Below, one piece after another: positions 1 to 10,037 of a stretch of 64,000 nucleotides of DNA; within the stretch, counting starts at the first letter, position 1, and the number at the start of each line of letters is the position of its first letter. The notes beneath the pieces are model-generated. The model searched no databases, had not been told where the DNA came from, and saw only the letters and a list, made by a program, of their open reading frames with translations. Both the position numbers and the translations under genes were made by a program. The stretch lies in the NCBI RefSeq assembly GCF_900155475.1, contig NZ_FXAM01000001.1, forward strand, positions 2,529,501 through 2,593,500, in the 5' to 3' direction. The DNA comes from Methylomagnum ishizawai. GTDB lineage: Bacteria; Pseudomonadota; Gammaproteobacteria; Methylococcales; Methylococcaceae.

Positions 1-181
1 GGCCTTCCCGCGCCGCCCGGTAGGTCGCCTTGAAGGTGCCGAAGCCCGCCAGGGCCACGGGTTCGCCCTTGGCGACGGTGGCGGTGATGGTTTCGAGCAG
101 GGCGTCCAGGGTCTTGCCGATTTCGGTCTTGGTCTGGCCGGAGGTGTCGGCGATGGCGTCGATCAGTTCGGATTTATTCAT
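1..181 (-). CDS. HU-family DNA-binding protein, C-terminus cut by window edge
   Basis: The minus-strand frame starts at an ATG (complement of 179-181) and runs off the left edge after 60 residues. It opens MNKSELIDAIADTSG and reaches the GFGTFKATYRAARE segment, which is the HU/IHF core: helix-turn-helix dimerisation part, then the first strand leading to the DNA-binding arm. The family forms small dimers that bend DNA and compact the nucleoid. The arm itself is outside the window. Spacing to the next minus gene is about 150 bases, so it probably has its own promoter. HU versus an IHF subunit cannot be settled from the visible half; the MNKSELIDAIA start favours HU. Confidence 0.9.
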   Translation of the reverse strand, partial: MNKSELIDAIADTSGQTKTEIGKTLDALLETITATVAKGEPVALAGFGTFKATYRAAREG

Positions 182-330
182 GCTTGGGTCTCGCAGAGCT
201 TGAAGGGAGGCGCATTGTCGCATGAATCGGGGCGGGCTTTGCATGGGTTTCGCCTGATTTCATAGGGCTTTCGCCGTGGGCGCGCGGGCTGGATCGGTGG
301 TGGAGGCCACCGCTCCCAAACCCCCGCCGC

Positions 331-1083
331 TCAAGACCGGGTCAAGGCATTGCGCCGGTCCGGGAACGGCAATTTCCCCGGCAATATCCACATCTCGTAC
401 ATCGACACCACCCACATGAACACGAAGGCCATCGCCATGCCGCCGCCGCCCAGGATCACCAGCAGGGCGAAGTTCGGATTGAGCTTGGTCAGCCACCACG
501 AGGTAATATCCAGCAACAGGAACACATAGGGCATGACGATGGCCGCGCCCTTGAGCTTGCCCGGCACCCCCGAGGCCAGGGCGAAGATCAATCCCACGAA
601 CATGAAGATGAAGGCGATCCCGAACAAATGGATGTGCGATACCCGCGCCAGCGAAGCGAAGGTCGCGCCCTGGTCGGATTGGGCGCGTTGGTGGATATGC
701 TCGAACTGGGTGAAATCGGGCAGCCCTGCCGCCTCCGAGTTATGGCACATGATGCAGCGCAATTCGATGATGGGCTTGATCTCCTTGTCATAGACCTTGG
801 CGTCGCCGCCGTCGCGCACCCATTGGATGATCTTGAAACGCTCGCTGTCGGGGGCGTTGTTCTTCATGGAGCCGTTCAGCTTGCTCTCCAACACCGAGCC
901 CGAGCGGTTGCCGTAATAGCTATAGACGATGTCCTCGATGGACAGGCCGAACTTGCCATCGGCCATCCCATGCGTGAATAGCACTTGCATGACGGCCACC
1001 CCATAGCCGATTGCGATGACTACCAAATACCCGGAAAATAGCATTTTGATCGAGAATCCCAGATTGCTAAGGTTCAATGGCAT
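331..1083 (-). CDS. Membrane protein with one c-type heme motif (CIMCH)
   Basis: 250 residues. One hydrophobic segment lies near residues 11-36, followed by a soluble domain of about 110 residues, then three more membrane segments near 150-170, 178-197 and 205-230. The soluble domain contains Cys110-Ile-Met-Cys113-His114, a canonical c-type heme attachment motif, and the second membrane segment begins with His150 and His152 that could ligand a heme. This points to a membrane-anchored cytochrome with the heme domain on the periplasmic side, but I cannot name the family or its redox partner. A TATAAA -10 element at 1167-1172 would give a leader of roughly 75 bases. No operon partner is evident; the next gene, nudJ, is divergent. 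Confidence 0.75.
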   Translation of the reverse strand: MPLNLSNLGFSIKMLFSGYLVVIAIGYGVAVMQVLFTHGMADGKFGLSIEDIVYSYYGNRSGSVLESKLNGSMKNNAPDSERFKIIQWVRDGGDAKVYDKEIKPIIELRCIMCHNSEAAGLPDFTQFEHIHQRAQSDQGATFASLARVSHIHLFGIAFIFMFVGLIFALASGVPGKLKGAAIVMPYVFLLLDITSWWLTKLNPNFALLVILGGGGMAMAFVFMWVVSMYEMWILPGKLPFPDRRNALTRS

Positions 1084-1166
1084 CGATTCGGCTCCATGGC
1101 TGGCGTGCCCCGCGTCGCCGTCCGGCAGATTCCGGGCGGTTCCTAAGGCGTTGAGGGAAGGGCGGT

Positions 1167-1175
1167 TTTATAGCA
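1167..1175 (-). promoter_or_regulatory. Extended -10 promoter for the CXXCH membrane protein
   Basis: Read on the minus strand this is TGC-TATAAA preceded by GTG, an extended -10 box. No convincing -35 lies 17 bases upstream. It is one of five promoters in the window sharing GTGCTAT. Confidence 0.4.
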
Positions 1176-1216
1176 CAGCGCCCTTCCCAGACGCTGACCC
1201 CGGTAGAAAAAACTTC

Positions 1217-1690
1217 ATGCACACATCGGAAATCCAGGCCCAACGGCCCCGCGTCACCGTCGCGACCTTGGTCGAGCGGGACGGACGTTTTTTGTTCGTC
1301 GAGGAAATCGACCCCCAAGGCCGCTTGGTCATCAACCAGCCGGCCGGCCATGTCGAGGGCGGCGAAACCCTGGTCGAAGCCGCCCTCCGCGAGACCTTCG
1401 AGGAAACCGGCTGGCATGTCCAACCCGAGTATCTGGTTGGCATCTACCTGTGGAGCCGGCCCGACGCCACGGCCAGCTATTGCCGGGTCGCCCTCGCGGG
1501 CCGGGCCGAACGCCACGATCCCGCCGCGCCCTTGGATGCGGGCATCCAGCGGGCCTTGTGGTTGACGCCCGAGGAATTGGCCGGGCGGGAGGCTTCCTTG
1601 CGTAGTCCCATGGTGCGGCGCTGCCTGGAGGATTATCTGGCGGGCGAGCGCCATCCCCTGTCGGTGTTGAAATCGCTGTTGGCGGCTTGA
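1217..1690 (+). CDS. nudJ: Nudix hydrolase, NudJ-type phosphatase
   Basis: 157 residues. The Nudix box spans residues 44-66 (G-x5-E-x7-R-E-x2-E-E-x-G: Gly44, Glu50, Arg58, Glu59, Glu62, Glu63), the metal-binding site for cleaving nucleoside di- and triphosphates. NudJ in enterobacteria hydrolyses HMP-PP, a thiamine precursor, and several nucleotides. An upstream in-frame ATG at 1016 would add 67 residues without family similarity and would run into the divergent gene, so the ATG at 1217 is preferred. The stop codon overlaps the mnmA start (TGATG); the nudJ-mnmA pairing is the same as in E. coli and supports the specific name. Confidence 0.85.
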   Translation: MHTSEIQAQRPRVTVATLVERDGRFLFVEEIDPQGRLVINQPAGHVEGGETLVEAALRETFEETGWHVQPEYLVGIYLWSRPDATASYCRVALAGRAERHDPAAPLDAGIQRALWLTPEELAGREASLRSPMVRRCLEDYLAGERHPLSVLKSLLAA

Positions 1691-2793
1691 TGGGCATGGC
1701 GCACAAGGTCGTGGTGGGCATGTCGGGCGGGGTGGATTCTTCCGTGACCGCCCAGGTCCTGCTGGAACAGGGCTACGAGGTCGTGGGCCTGTTCATGAAG
1801 AACTGGGAGGAAGACGACGGCACCGAATATTGCACCGCCCTTGAGGATTTGGCCGATGCCCAGGGCGTGTGCGATAAACTCGGGATTCCGCTCAAGACCG
1901 TGAATTTCGCCGCCGAATACTGGGACCAAGTGTTCGAGATTTTCCTGCACGAATACGGGGCCGGGCGCACACCCAACCCGGATATCCTCTGCAACAAGGA
2001 AATCAAGTTCAAAGCCTTCCTCGACTATGCCCAGGACTTGGGGGCCGACCTCATCGCCACCGGCCATTACGCCCGCGTCGAACAGCGCGATGGGCGGTTC
2101 CATCTGCTCAAGGGCTGGGATGGCAACAAGGACCAGAGCTATTTCATCTATACCCTGGGCCAGCCGCAACTCTCCCGCACCCTGTTTCCCATCGGCCACC
2201 TCGACAAGCCCGAAGTGCGCCGCATCGCCGCCCGCCTGGGCTTCGACAACGCCCGCAAGAAGGACAGCACCGGCATTTGCTTCATCGGCGAACGGCGCTT
2301 CAAGGATTTCCTGCAACGCTATTTGCCCGCCCAGCCCGGCGCTATCGAAACCCCGGACGGCGTGGCGGTCGGTCGCCACGAGGGCTTGATGTATTACACC
2401 CTGGGCCAGCGCCGGGGTTTCGGCGTGGGCGGTATCAAGGGCGCGGACCCGGAGGCTTGGTACGTGCTGCGCAAGGATTTGGAGCGCAATGTGCTGGTGG
2501 TCGGGCAGGGCCACGACCATCCTTGGCTGTTCACCGATACCCTGGAAGCGGGCACCTTGGATTGGTGCGATAACCAGCCCTTGCGGGAACCTGTGCGCTG
2601 CGCCGCCAAGACCCGCTATCGCCAGCCCGACCAGCCGTGCCGGATCGAACCTGTGGACGGTGGCCGCTGCCGGGTGGTGTTCGACGCACCGCAGCGGGCG
2701 GTGACGCCGGGGCAGTCGGTGGTGTTTTATCGTGGGGAGGAATGCTTGGGTGGCGGGGTGATAGAGCGGGCTTTCAACACGGAGCAACCATGA
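1690..2793 (+). CDS. mnmA: tRNA-specific 2-thiouridylase MnmA
   Basis: 367 residues. It catalyses s2U34 formation in Lys, Glu and Gln tRNAs using ATP and persulfide sulfur relayed by TusE or an IscS-type donor. The PP-loop SGGVDSS is at residues 12-18, the catalytic cysteines are Cys101 (DILCNKE) and Cys197 (DSTGICFIG), and the C-terminal half holds the usual beta-barrel ([14 protein letters not shown]). Length is normal. The start at 1690 is one base inside the nudJ stop; an in-frame ATG at 1696 is an equally possible start. The last bases overlap the start of the following DUF29 remnant (ATGA). Confidence 0.97.
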   Translation: MGMAHKVVVGMSGGVDSSVTAQVLLEQGYEVVGLFMKNWEEDDGTEYCTALEDLADAQGVCDKLGIPLKTVNFAAEYWDQVFEIFLHEYGAGRTPNPDILCNKEIKFKAFLDYAQDLGADLIATGHYARVEQRDGRFHLLKGWDGNKDQSYFIYTLGQPQLSRTLFPIGHLDKPEVRRIAARLGFDNARKKDSTGICFIGERRFKDFLQRYLPAQPGAIETPDGVAVGRHEGLMYYTLGQRRGFGVGGIKGADPEAWYVLRKDLERNVLVVGQGHDHPWLFTDTLEAGTLDWCDNQPLREPVRCAAKTRYRQPDQPCRIEPVDGGRCRVVFDAPQRAVTPGQSVVFYRGEECLGGGVIERAFNTEQP

Positions 2794-3003
2794 GCGCCAA
2801 TTGGCATGATGGCGATTTCTATGCCTGGACTCAACAACAGGCCGCTTTGTTGAAAGCGGGCTGGTGGGCCAAACTCGACATCGAACATTTGATCGGGGAA
2901 ATCGAAACCGTTGATCAGTCGGTTGGCCGTATTATTGGCCCATTTGCTCAAATGGGAATATCAGCCGACCCATCGTGGGCGTAGTGGCGGGCCTGCTGAA
3001 TAG
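2790..3003 (+). pseudogene. Frameshifted DUF29 gene remnant
   Basis: The start codon overlaps the mnmA stop and opens [18 protein letters not shown], followed by LLKAGWWAKLDIEHLIGEIE, the typical DUF29 N-terminus. The frame then loses similarity and stops at 2984. In the +1 frame from about 2911 the continuation reappears as SRLAVLLAHLLKWEYQP followed by THRGRS, the central DUF29 motif, ending at a TAG at 3001-3003. Roughly ten residues that normally separate the two blocks are missing, so an out-of-frame deletion around 2905-2912 is the simplest explanation. Even counting both frames, only the first half of a typical DUF29 protein remains. Function of DUF29 is unknown. Confidence 0.8.
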
Positions 3004-3029
3004 CCGATTTTGATTGCTGTGGTGGAAAT

Positions 3030-4190
3030 ATGGGTTCCAGCCAAGTTTTTCCCTTGGATATAGATACCCTGCCTAAAAACCTAGGTGAAGGCTCAAATCT
3101 GGCCTTTCAATCCCAGCCAATTCGCTATCAAGCTGCGCCGGGACGGGTTTATCCGAGGAAGCAGCCTCTGGGTATCTGCGGGCCAGGGGCGAAACAAGCG
3201 GGATCGGTGATCGATAAGTTATCCGCGCCGCCGCCCGCCACGCCTTGGTCGGGTTTCGTGGGCCTGTGCGACGCCACGATAATCGCCAAGGGATTGACCT
3301 TGACCGGCGACAATAGGATATTGTTGGGCCGTGGTTTGATGTTGAATCCTAAAAGTTTCCCCCAAGCGCCCCTGGCCTCGTTAGCCGCCAAAGACCCTGC
3401 TATGCCGGGAACTTATCGGGTCGATAAGCCGGAAGAAGCTATTTATCTGGCCGGGACCGTTTGCAATCTCGGCTTGCCGGGGGCGCGTATCTACGGGCAT
3501 TGGATCGTCGATGTCCTGCCGAGGCTGTATAAAACCTTGGGCCATGGCCTGGTTATCGATCATTATGTGATGGGCGAAACGCGAAAACCATGGCAAAACG
3601 ATATTCTGAAAGCCGTGGGTGTCGCCGAAGATAAGTTCTTGTTTTGGGATGCACGGCAATATCGGCTCGAAGCCGAGCGCTTGGTCGTCCCCACTTTCGC
3701 CAGGATTAGCAGCGAACTCCACGAGGAGTTCATGGACGTCCATATCTTCTTGCGGGAAAAACACGCCGCGTCCGAACTGGGTAGCCCGGCGACCGATAAG
3801 TTGTTTATTGCGCGGGCGGAAGGGGGCAATCGGCAACTCGCCAACCGGGATGCGGTTGAAGCGGTGTTTGCGGACCATGGGTTCGAGATTTTCAGGCCGG
3901 AACTTTGGCCTTTTGTCGAACAAATCAAAAAACTGGCGCGGGCGGCGGTGGTGGCGGGGGAATGTGGCTCGGGAATGCATAACACCGTGTTTTGCCGTCC
4001 GGGCACCCGCGTCGGTGTATTACAGTCCAGCGCCAATCTTAGCTTTCTTCAGGGGCAAATCGCGCTACACGCGCAGCATGATTTGTATTATTTGATAGGG
4101 ATGCCCATCGATCCCAAGGAGGCTTATCTTAAATCCAGTTGGCGCGTGGATATTGCAGATGCGCATCGGTTTATCGCGATGCTGTCTTGA
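3030..4190 (+). CDS. Glycosyltransferase family 61 (DUF563) protein
   Basis: 386 residues, no signal peptide or membrane segment. The middle carries YGHWIVDVLPRL (about residues 155-166) and the end carries AAVVAGECGSGMHNTVFCRPGT (read as two halves near 305-330), which match the GT61/DUF563 signatures of a His-Trp motif and an (H/E)GxGxxN loop near the nucleotide-sugar site. Such enzymes transfer pentoses or other sugars to glycans; the acceptor here is unknown. No glycan-biosynthesis neighbours are present. Composition is lower in G+C than its surroundings (30 of 60 bases in 3541-3600; 23 of 60 in 4081-4140), suggesting acquisition separate from mnmA and purB. Confidence 0.75.
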   Translation: MGSSQVFPLDIDTLPKNLGEGSNLAFQSQPIRYQAAPGRVYPRKQPLGICGPGAKQAGSVIDKLSAPPPATPWSGFVGLCDATIIAKGLTLTGDNRILLGRGLMLNPKSFPQAPLASLAAKDPAMPGTYRVDKPEEAIYLAGTVCNLGLPGARIYGHWIVDVLPRLYKTLGHGLVIDHYVMGETRKPWQNDILKAVGVAEDKFLFWDARQYRLEAERLVVPTFARISSELHEEFMDVHIFLREKHAASELGSPATDKLFIARAEGGNRQLANRDAVEAVFADHGFEIFRPELWPFVEQIKKLARAAVVAGECGSGMHNTVFCRPGTRVGVLQSSANLSFLQGQIALHAQHDLYYLIGMPIDPKEAYLKSSWRVDIADAHRFIAMLS

Positions 4191-4263
4191 GTATTATAAC
4201 CCGTGCCGACGCTGCCGATGTGGAATTTCAATGAACGCTGTAAGGCGGGAATCGCCAGCCTGA

Positions 4264-5676
<1,413 letters not shown>

Positions 5677-5693
5677 CCCACCGCCGAGGTTCC

Positions 5694-6317
5694 ATGTTCA
5701 AACAAGTTTTGCCAGCGCTGCTTTTGGTGGCGGCGTCCGCGTCGGTCCGGGCCGGGGACGAGCCGGTCCAGCATCTGCGTCATTTCCTGGCCCATGCCCA
5801 TACCTTGCAGGCCGAATTCAGCCAGGTGCTGGTCGATGAGAAGGGCGGCACCGATAGGCGCAGCAACGGGGTGTTCTATCTGGAAAGGCCGGGCAAATTC
5901 CGCTGGGATTACCAAAAGCCCTATCATCAGGAAATCGTGTCCAGCGGTGGCAAGGTCTGGTTCTACGATGTGGACCTGGAACAAGTCACCGCCAAGCGCC
6001 TGAACGCTGCCATCGGTTCCACCCCGGCTTTGCTGTTGAGCGGCGAGGTGCCTTTGGAAACCAATTTCAGCATCGAGAAGCAGGCGCTGGACGAGGGTTT
6101 GTATTGGATCAAGCTGGTGCCCAAGGCCGAGGACAGCGGCTTCAAATATGTGCTGCTGGGCTTGGAGGGCGATAAGTTGGCCGGGATGGAACTCAGCGAC
6201 AATTTCGGCCAGTTGACCCGGATTTATTTCGACAAGGTGAAAACCGGACTCAAGCTGGACCCGGCTTTGTTCGAGTTCAAGCCGCCCGCTGGGGTGGATG
6301 TGTTCGAGGAGAAATAG
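5694..6317 (+). CDS. lolA: Outer-membrane lipoprotein carrier protein LolA
   Basis: 207 residues with a signal peptide of about 20 residues ending ASVRA-GDE. The mature protein has the LolA half-barrel pattern: the [13 protein letters not shown] start strand, [17 protein letters not shown], and [12 protein letters not shown]. LolA picks up lipoproteins from LolCDE at the inner membrane and hands them to LolB across the periplasm. It is followed after 13 bases by rarA, the same order as in many gammaproteobacteria. Confidence 0.95.
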   Translation: MFKQVLPALLLVAASASVRAGDEPVQHLRHFLAHAHTLQAEFSQVLVDEKGGTDRRSNGVFYLERPGKFRWDYQKPYHQEIVSSGGKVWFYDVDLEQVTAKRLNAAIGSTPALLLSGEVPLETNFSIEKQALDEGLYWIKLVPKAEDSGFKYVLLGLEGDKLAGMELSDNFGQLTRIYFDKVKTGLKLDPALFEFKPPAGVDVFEEK

Positions 6318-6330
6318 GGCGGGTGGGACG

Positions 6331-7632
6331 ATGAACGCCGATGCGCTGAAACCCCTGGCCGACCGGATGCGGCCCCGGAATCTGGACGAATACATCGGCC
6401 AGCGCCATATCCTCGCGCCGGGGAAGCCCTTGTACGCGGCGATCAAGGCCGGTCGGCTGCATTCCATGATCTTGTGGGGACCGCCCGGCACCGGCAAGAC
6501 CACCCTGGCCCGGCTGGTCGCCCATCACGCCGATGCCGAGTTCCTGCCGATCTCGGCGGTGCTGTCCGGGGTCAAGGAAATCCGCGAAGCGGTGGCGGCG
6601 GCCCGGCACCTCTTGGCCGCCCACAACCGCCGGACCCTCCTGTTCGTGGACGAGGTCCACCGCTTCAACAAATCCCAGCAGGATGCTTTCCTGCCGCATG
6701 TCGAGGATGGCACCGTGTATTTCATCGGGGCCACCACCGAGAATCCTTCCTTCGAGTTGAACAACGCCTTGTTATCGCGGGCGCGGGTCTATGTGTTGCG
6801 CGGCCTGACCGGGGAGGATTTGCAACTGGCCCTGGACCGGGCCTTGACCGACCCCGAGCGCGGCTATGGCGACAGGGATTTGGACATGCCGGAAGAAGTG
6901 CGCGGCTGGTACGCCCAGGCGGCGGACGGCGACGCCCGCAAGTTGCTGAACCTCCTGGAAATCACCCTCGACCTGGTCGAGCCGGGCCAGCGCGAAATCA
7001 CCCCGGAACTGGCCCGCGCGGTCCTGGCCGGGGGTTCGGCCCGCCGTTTCGACAAGCATGGGGAGGAATTCCACAACCAGATTTCCGCCCTGCACAAGGC
7101 GGTGCGCGGTAGCGCCCCGGACGCGGCCTTGTATTGGCTGTGCCGGATGCTGGACGGCGGCTGCGATCCCCTTTATCTGGCCCGGCGTATCGTCCGTATT
7201 GCCAGCGAGGATATCGGCAACGCCGACCCGCGCGGCCTGCAACTGGCGCTCAACGCCTGGGACGCGCAGGAGCGCCTGGGCAGTCCCGAAGGCGAACTGG
7301 CCTTGGCCCAAGCCGTGCTTTATCTGGCTTGCGCCCCCAAGAGCAATGCCGTATACACCGCCTACAAGGCGGCGCGGGCCGAGGCGGCGGCGACCGGGAG
7401 CCTCGAAGTCCCGGCGCATCTGCGCAACGCTCCTACCAGCCTGATGCAACAACTCGGTTACGGCAAGCACTACCGCTATGCCCACGACGAGCCGGAGGCC
7501 TATGCCGCCGGGGAGAATTATTTCCCAGAGGGACTGGAACCCCGTGCTTATTACCGGCCCGCGCCACGCGGCCTGGAAATCAAGATCGCCGAAAAACTGG
7601 CGCGGTTGAAAGCCTTGGACCAAGCCCGATAA
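6331..7632 (+). CDS. rarA: Replication-associated recombination protein A (AAA ATPase)
   Basis: 433 residues. Walker [10 protein letters not shown] is near residues 50-58, Walker [11 protein letters not shown] near 102-111, and the sensor ATTENPSFE follows. The C-terminal part ([22 protein letters not shown] and [10 protein letters not shown] blocks) is the MgsA tetramerisation region. RarA acts at stalled replication forks, binding SSB and DNA ends. The start at 6331 gives [24 protein letters not shown], the family N-terminus. Confidence 0.96.
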   Translation: MNADALKPLADRMRPRNLDEYIGQRHILAPGKPLYAAIKAGRLHSMILWGPPGTGKTTLARLVAHHADAEFLPISAVLSGVKEIREAVAAARHLLAAHNRRTLLFVDEVHRFNKSQQDAFLPHVEDGTVYFIGATTENPSFELNNALLSRARVYVLRGLTGEDLQLALDRALTDPERGYGDRDLDMPEEVRGWYAQAADGDARKLLNLLEITLDLVEPGQREITPELARAVLAGGSARRFDKHGEEFHNQISALHKAVRGSAPDAALYWLCRMLDGGCDPLYLARRIVRIASEDIGNADPRGLQLALNAWDAQERLGSPEGELALAQAVLYLACAPKSNAVYTAYKAARAEAAATGSLEVPAHLRNAPTSLMQQLGYGKHYRYAHDEPEAYAAGENYFPEGLEPRAYYRPAPRGLEIKIAEKLARLKALDQAR

Positions 7633-7650
7633 ACCCACCGGACGAGCGCT

Positions 7651-8334
7651 ATGGATACCGAAGAAGCATTGGACCCGGAAGCGGATTTCCCCAACACCCA
7701 GGGCGGGACCGAACGGGAACGCCGCCGCTATTTCCGCATCGAGGAACAGGTCATCCTGTCCTTCAAGGAAATCTCCCCCAGGGAGATTCCCGACCTGGCC
7801 GGGTTCCAGGAAATCACGGAATTGCCCTGCAATCCGTTCGCGCTGGCGTCCAGCTTGGAATTGCTGTCGCAGGAATCGCGCTTCCTATTGCGCAAGATCG
7901 AGCGCGACGCGCCCGATATCGCCGAAGCCTTGCGGATCATCGAGCGCAAGGTCGATCTGGTCACGCGGGTGTTCATGTCGCGGGAGCCCGATCTGGCGGA
8001 ATGCCTGCCCCAGGAAATCAACCTCAGCGCCTCGGGCCTGTCGTTCTCCATCGACCAGACCTACGATCCGGGCCGGGTGTTGGAAATCAAGATGGTGCTG
8101 TTGCCCAATATGGTCGGCGTGATCGCCTATGGCCGGGTGATCTATTGCCGCCGCAATGTGACCCTGGCGGGGCAGCCCTACCGGGTCGGGGTGGATTTCA
8201 TCGGGTTGAGCGACCGCGACCGGGAAATGCTGATCCGCCATGTGGTGCGGCGGCAATCGCAAATCCTGCGCGGCCAGAAGCAGAACGGCCAGCCCCCAGG
8301 GCGGGGGAGCGATGGTGGATACGATCCGGAATAG
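7651..8334 (+). CDS. PilZ domain protein (putative c-di-GMP receptor)
   Basis: 227 residues. Residues about 23-30 read RERRRYFRIEE, the PilZ RxxxR-type entry, and the NLSASGLSFS stretch near 130 corresponds to the second half of the c-di-GMP-binding signature (D/N)xSxxG. The two are separated by about 100 residues that look helical (ASSLELLSQESRFLLRKIE and beyond), so the PilZ barrel carries a long insertion or an N-terminal domain. Its last 23 bases overlap birA. Role in cyclic-di-GMP signalling is family inference; the output is unknown. Confidence 0.75.
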   Translation: MDTEEALDPEADFPNTQGGTERERRRYFRIEEQVILSFKEISPREIPDLAGFQEITELPCNPFALASSLELLSQESRFLLRKIERDAPDIAEALRIIERKVDLVTRVFMSREPDLAECLPQEINLSASGLSFSIDQTYDPGRVLEIKMVLLPNMVGVIAYGRVIYCRRNVTLAGQPYRVGVDFIGLSDRDREMLIRHVVRRQSQILRGQKQNGQPPGRGSDGGYDPE

Positions 8335-9298
8335 GCTGCTGCGCCTGTTGGCCGACCGCCGTTTCCATTCCGGGGCCGCCATCGCCGCCGAGTTGGGCGT
8401 GAGCCGCACTTCGGTATGGAAATGGGTGCGGGAACTGGAAAACCTGGGGCTGGAGATCGCCGCCCTGCCGGGCAAGGGCTACCGGGTGCTGTCCCCGCTG
8501 GAATTGCTCGACAGCGCCGTGATCCGCCAGCACTTGGGACCGGAGGCCGCGGCCTCGCTGACCGCCCTCCTGATCCACGACCAACTCGATTCCACCAATA
8601 CCCAGCTGATGCGGCTCGCCGCCGAAGGCGCGGCGGCGGGTACGGTGTGCCTGGCCGAAACCCAAACGGCGGGCCGGGGTCGGATCGGGCGGGAATGGGT
8701 GTCGCCGTTCGGGTCCAATATCTATCTTTCGCTGCTGTGGCGCTACGAGGACACCTCGCGCATCGCCGGGCTGAGCCTCGCGGTCGGGGTTGGCGTGGTG
8801 CGGGCCTTGGCCGGGTTGGGCGTGGCGGATATCGGGCTGAAGTGGCCGAACGATCTGCTGCTGGGCGAGCGCAAGCTGGGCGGCCTCCTGATCGAGGTGG
8901 CCGGGGAAGCCCATGGCCGTTGCGCCGTGGTGGTCGGCCTGGGCTTGAACCGCTATTTGCCGCCGCGTCTGGGCCGCGCCATCGACCAGCCCTGGGCCGA
9001 TCTATCCATGAACGGGGGACCGCCGCCGCGCAACCGCTTGGTCGCGGCCCTGCTCGACGAATTGCTGCCCTTGCTCGACCGTTACGCGGCGGTGGGTTTG
9101 GCGCCCTATCTGCCGGAATGGCGCGGCCATCACCGCTGGCAAGGCCGCGAAGCCGTGATCCACCAGGGCGAAACCCGGACCCTGGGCCGGATCGAGGATA
9201 TTTCGGCGGCGGGGCTGTTGATCCTGCGCTGCGCGGACGGGCGCTTGCGCGAATTCGCGTCCGGGGATGTGCGCTTGCGGGCCTTGGACCATGGCTAG
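8312..9298 (+). CDS. birA: Bifunctional biotin operon repressor / biotin-protein ligase
   Basis: 328 residues. An N-terminal winged helix (residues 1-60, with GAAIAAELGVSRTSVWKWV) binds the bio operator; the catalytic domain has GRGRIGREW near residues 120-128 and KWPNDLLL near 176-183, which bind biotinyl-AMP. It ligates biotin to the acetyl-CoA carboxylase carrier protein and represses biotin synthesis when substrate is lacking. The start at 8312 has a GGGGGAG ribosome-binding site 2 bases upstream-adjacent; longer in-frame extension lies within the PilZ gene. It overlaps coaX by 8 bases, indicating one operon. Confidence 0.95.
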   Translation: MVDTIRNRLLRLLADRRFHSGAAIAAELGVSRTSVWKWVRELENLGLEIAALPGKGYRVLSPLELLDSAVIRQHLGPEAAASLTALLIHDQLDSTNTQLMRLAAEGAAAGTVCLAETQTAGRGRIGREWVSPFGSNIYLSLLWRYEDTSRIAGLSLAVGVGVVRALAGLGVADIGLKWPNDLLLGERKLGGLLIEVAGEAHGRCAVVVGLGLNRYLPPRLGRAIDQPWADLSMNGGPPPRNRLVAALLDELLPLLDRYAAVGLAPYLPEWRGHHRWQGREAVIHQGETRTLGRIEDISAAGLLILRCADGRLREFASGDVRLRALDHG

Positions 9299-10037
9299 CC
9301 TGTTGGTGGACATCGGCAATTCCCGGCTGAAGTGGGCCGCGGTGTCGAACGCGGGGGAACTGCGGGTCGGCCCGGCTTTTCCTTCGTCCGTCGCCGGTTT
9401 GGCCGATCACCTGGACCGGAATTGGGCCGGGCTGGAAGCGCCGGATGCCGTCTATGTCTCGAACGTGGCGGGTGCCGGAACCGCCGGACAGCTTTCCGCC
9501 TGGGTCGCCCGGCGGTGGCGGCTGCCCGTGCATTGCGTGCGCTCCCAGGCCGTGGGCTATGGCGTGATCAATGGCTATCTCGAACCGGAGCGCCTGGGCG
9601 TGGACCGCTGGGTCGGTTTGGTCGCCCTGCGCCGGGATTATCCCTTGCCCGCTTGCCTGGTCGATTGCGGTACGGCCCTGACCCTGGATGTGCTGGACGC
9701 GGCGGGGCGGCATCTGGGCGGATTGATCGCGCCCGGCCCGGCCCTGATGCGGCGGGCCTTGTTCCAGGAAACCCAGGGCGTCCGGCCCGGTGGCGAACCG
9801 GCCCAGGATATTCTGGGACGGGATACCGCTTCCGGGGTGGCGGGCGGCATCATGGCCGCCTGCGCCGGGTTGGTGGAAAAAACCCTGGCCGGACTCGCCT
9901 TCGACCGCCTGCCCACCCTGGTGCTGACCGGCGGCGACGCGGCGGCGCTGGCTTCCGCCCTGTCCCCGCCTTGCCGGTTCGCCCCCGATATGGTGTTGCG
10001 GGGCTTGTTCATCATCGCGACTACCGAATCGACATGA
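9291..10037 (+). CDS. coaX: Type III pantothenate kinase
   Basis: 248 residues of the ASKHA fold. MASLLVDIGNSRLKWA is the phosphate-1 motif, LGVDRWVGLVALRR near 105 the pantothenate-binding helix, and LVDCGTALTLDVLD near 124 the second phosphate motif with the catalytic Asp. It performs the first step of CoA synthesis. The birA-coaX pair with overlapping ends is a common arrangement. The stop overlaps the next start (ATGA). Confidence 0.95.
   Translation: MASLLVDIGNSRLKWAAVSNAGELRVGPAFPSSVAGLADHLDRNWAGLEAPDAVYVSNVAGAGTAGQLSAWVARRWRLPVHCVRSQAVGYGVINGYLEPERLGVDRWVGLVALRRDYPLPACLVDCGTALTLDVLDAAGRHLGGLIAPGPALMRRALFQETQGVRPGGEPAQDILGRDTASGVAGGIMAACAGLVEKTLAGLAFDRLPTLVLTGGDAAALASALSPPCRFAPDMVLRGLFIIATTEST

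Noticed and set aside
2790-4190. Insertion sequence or genomic island between mnmA and purB
   Set aside because: Composition shifts, but there is no transposase, inverted terminal repeat, target duplication or tRNA.
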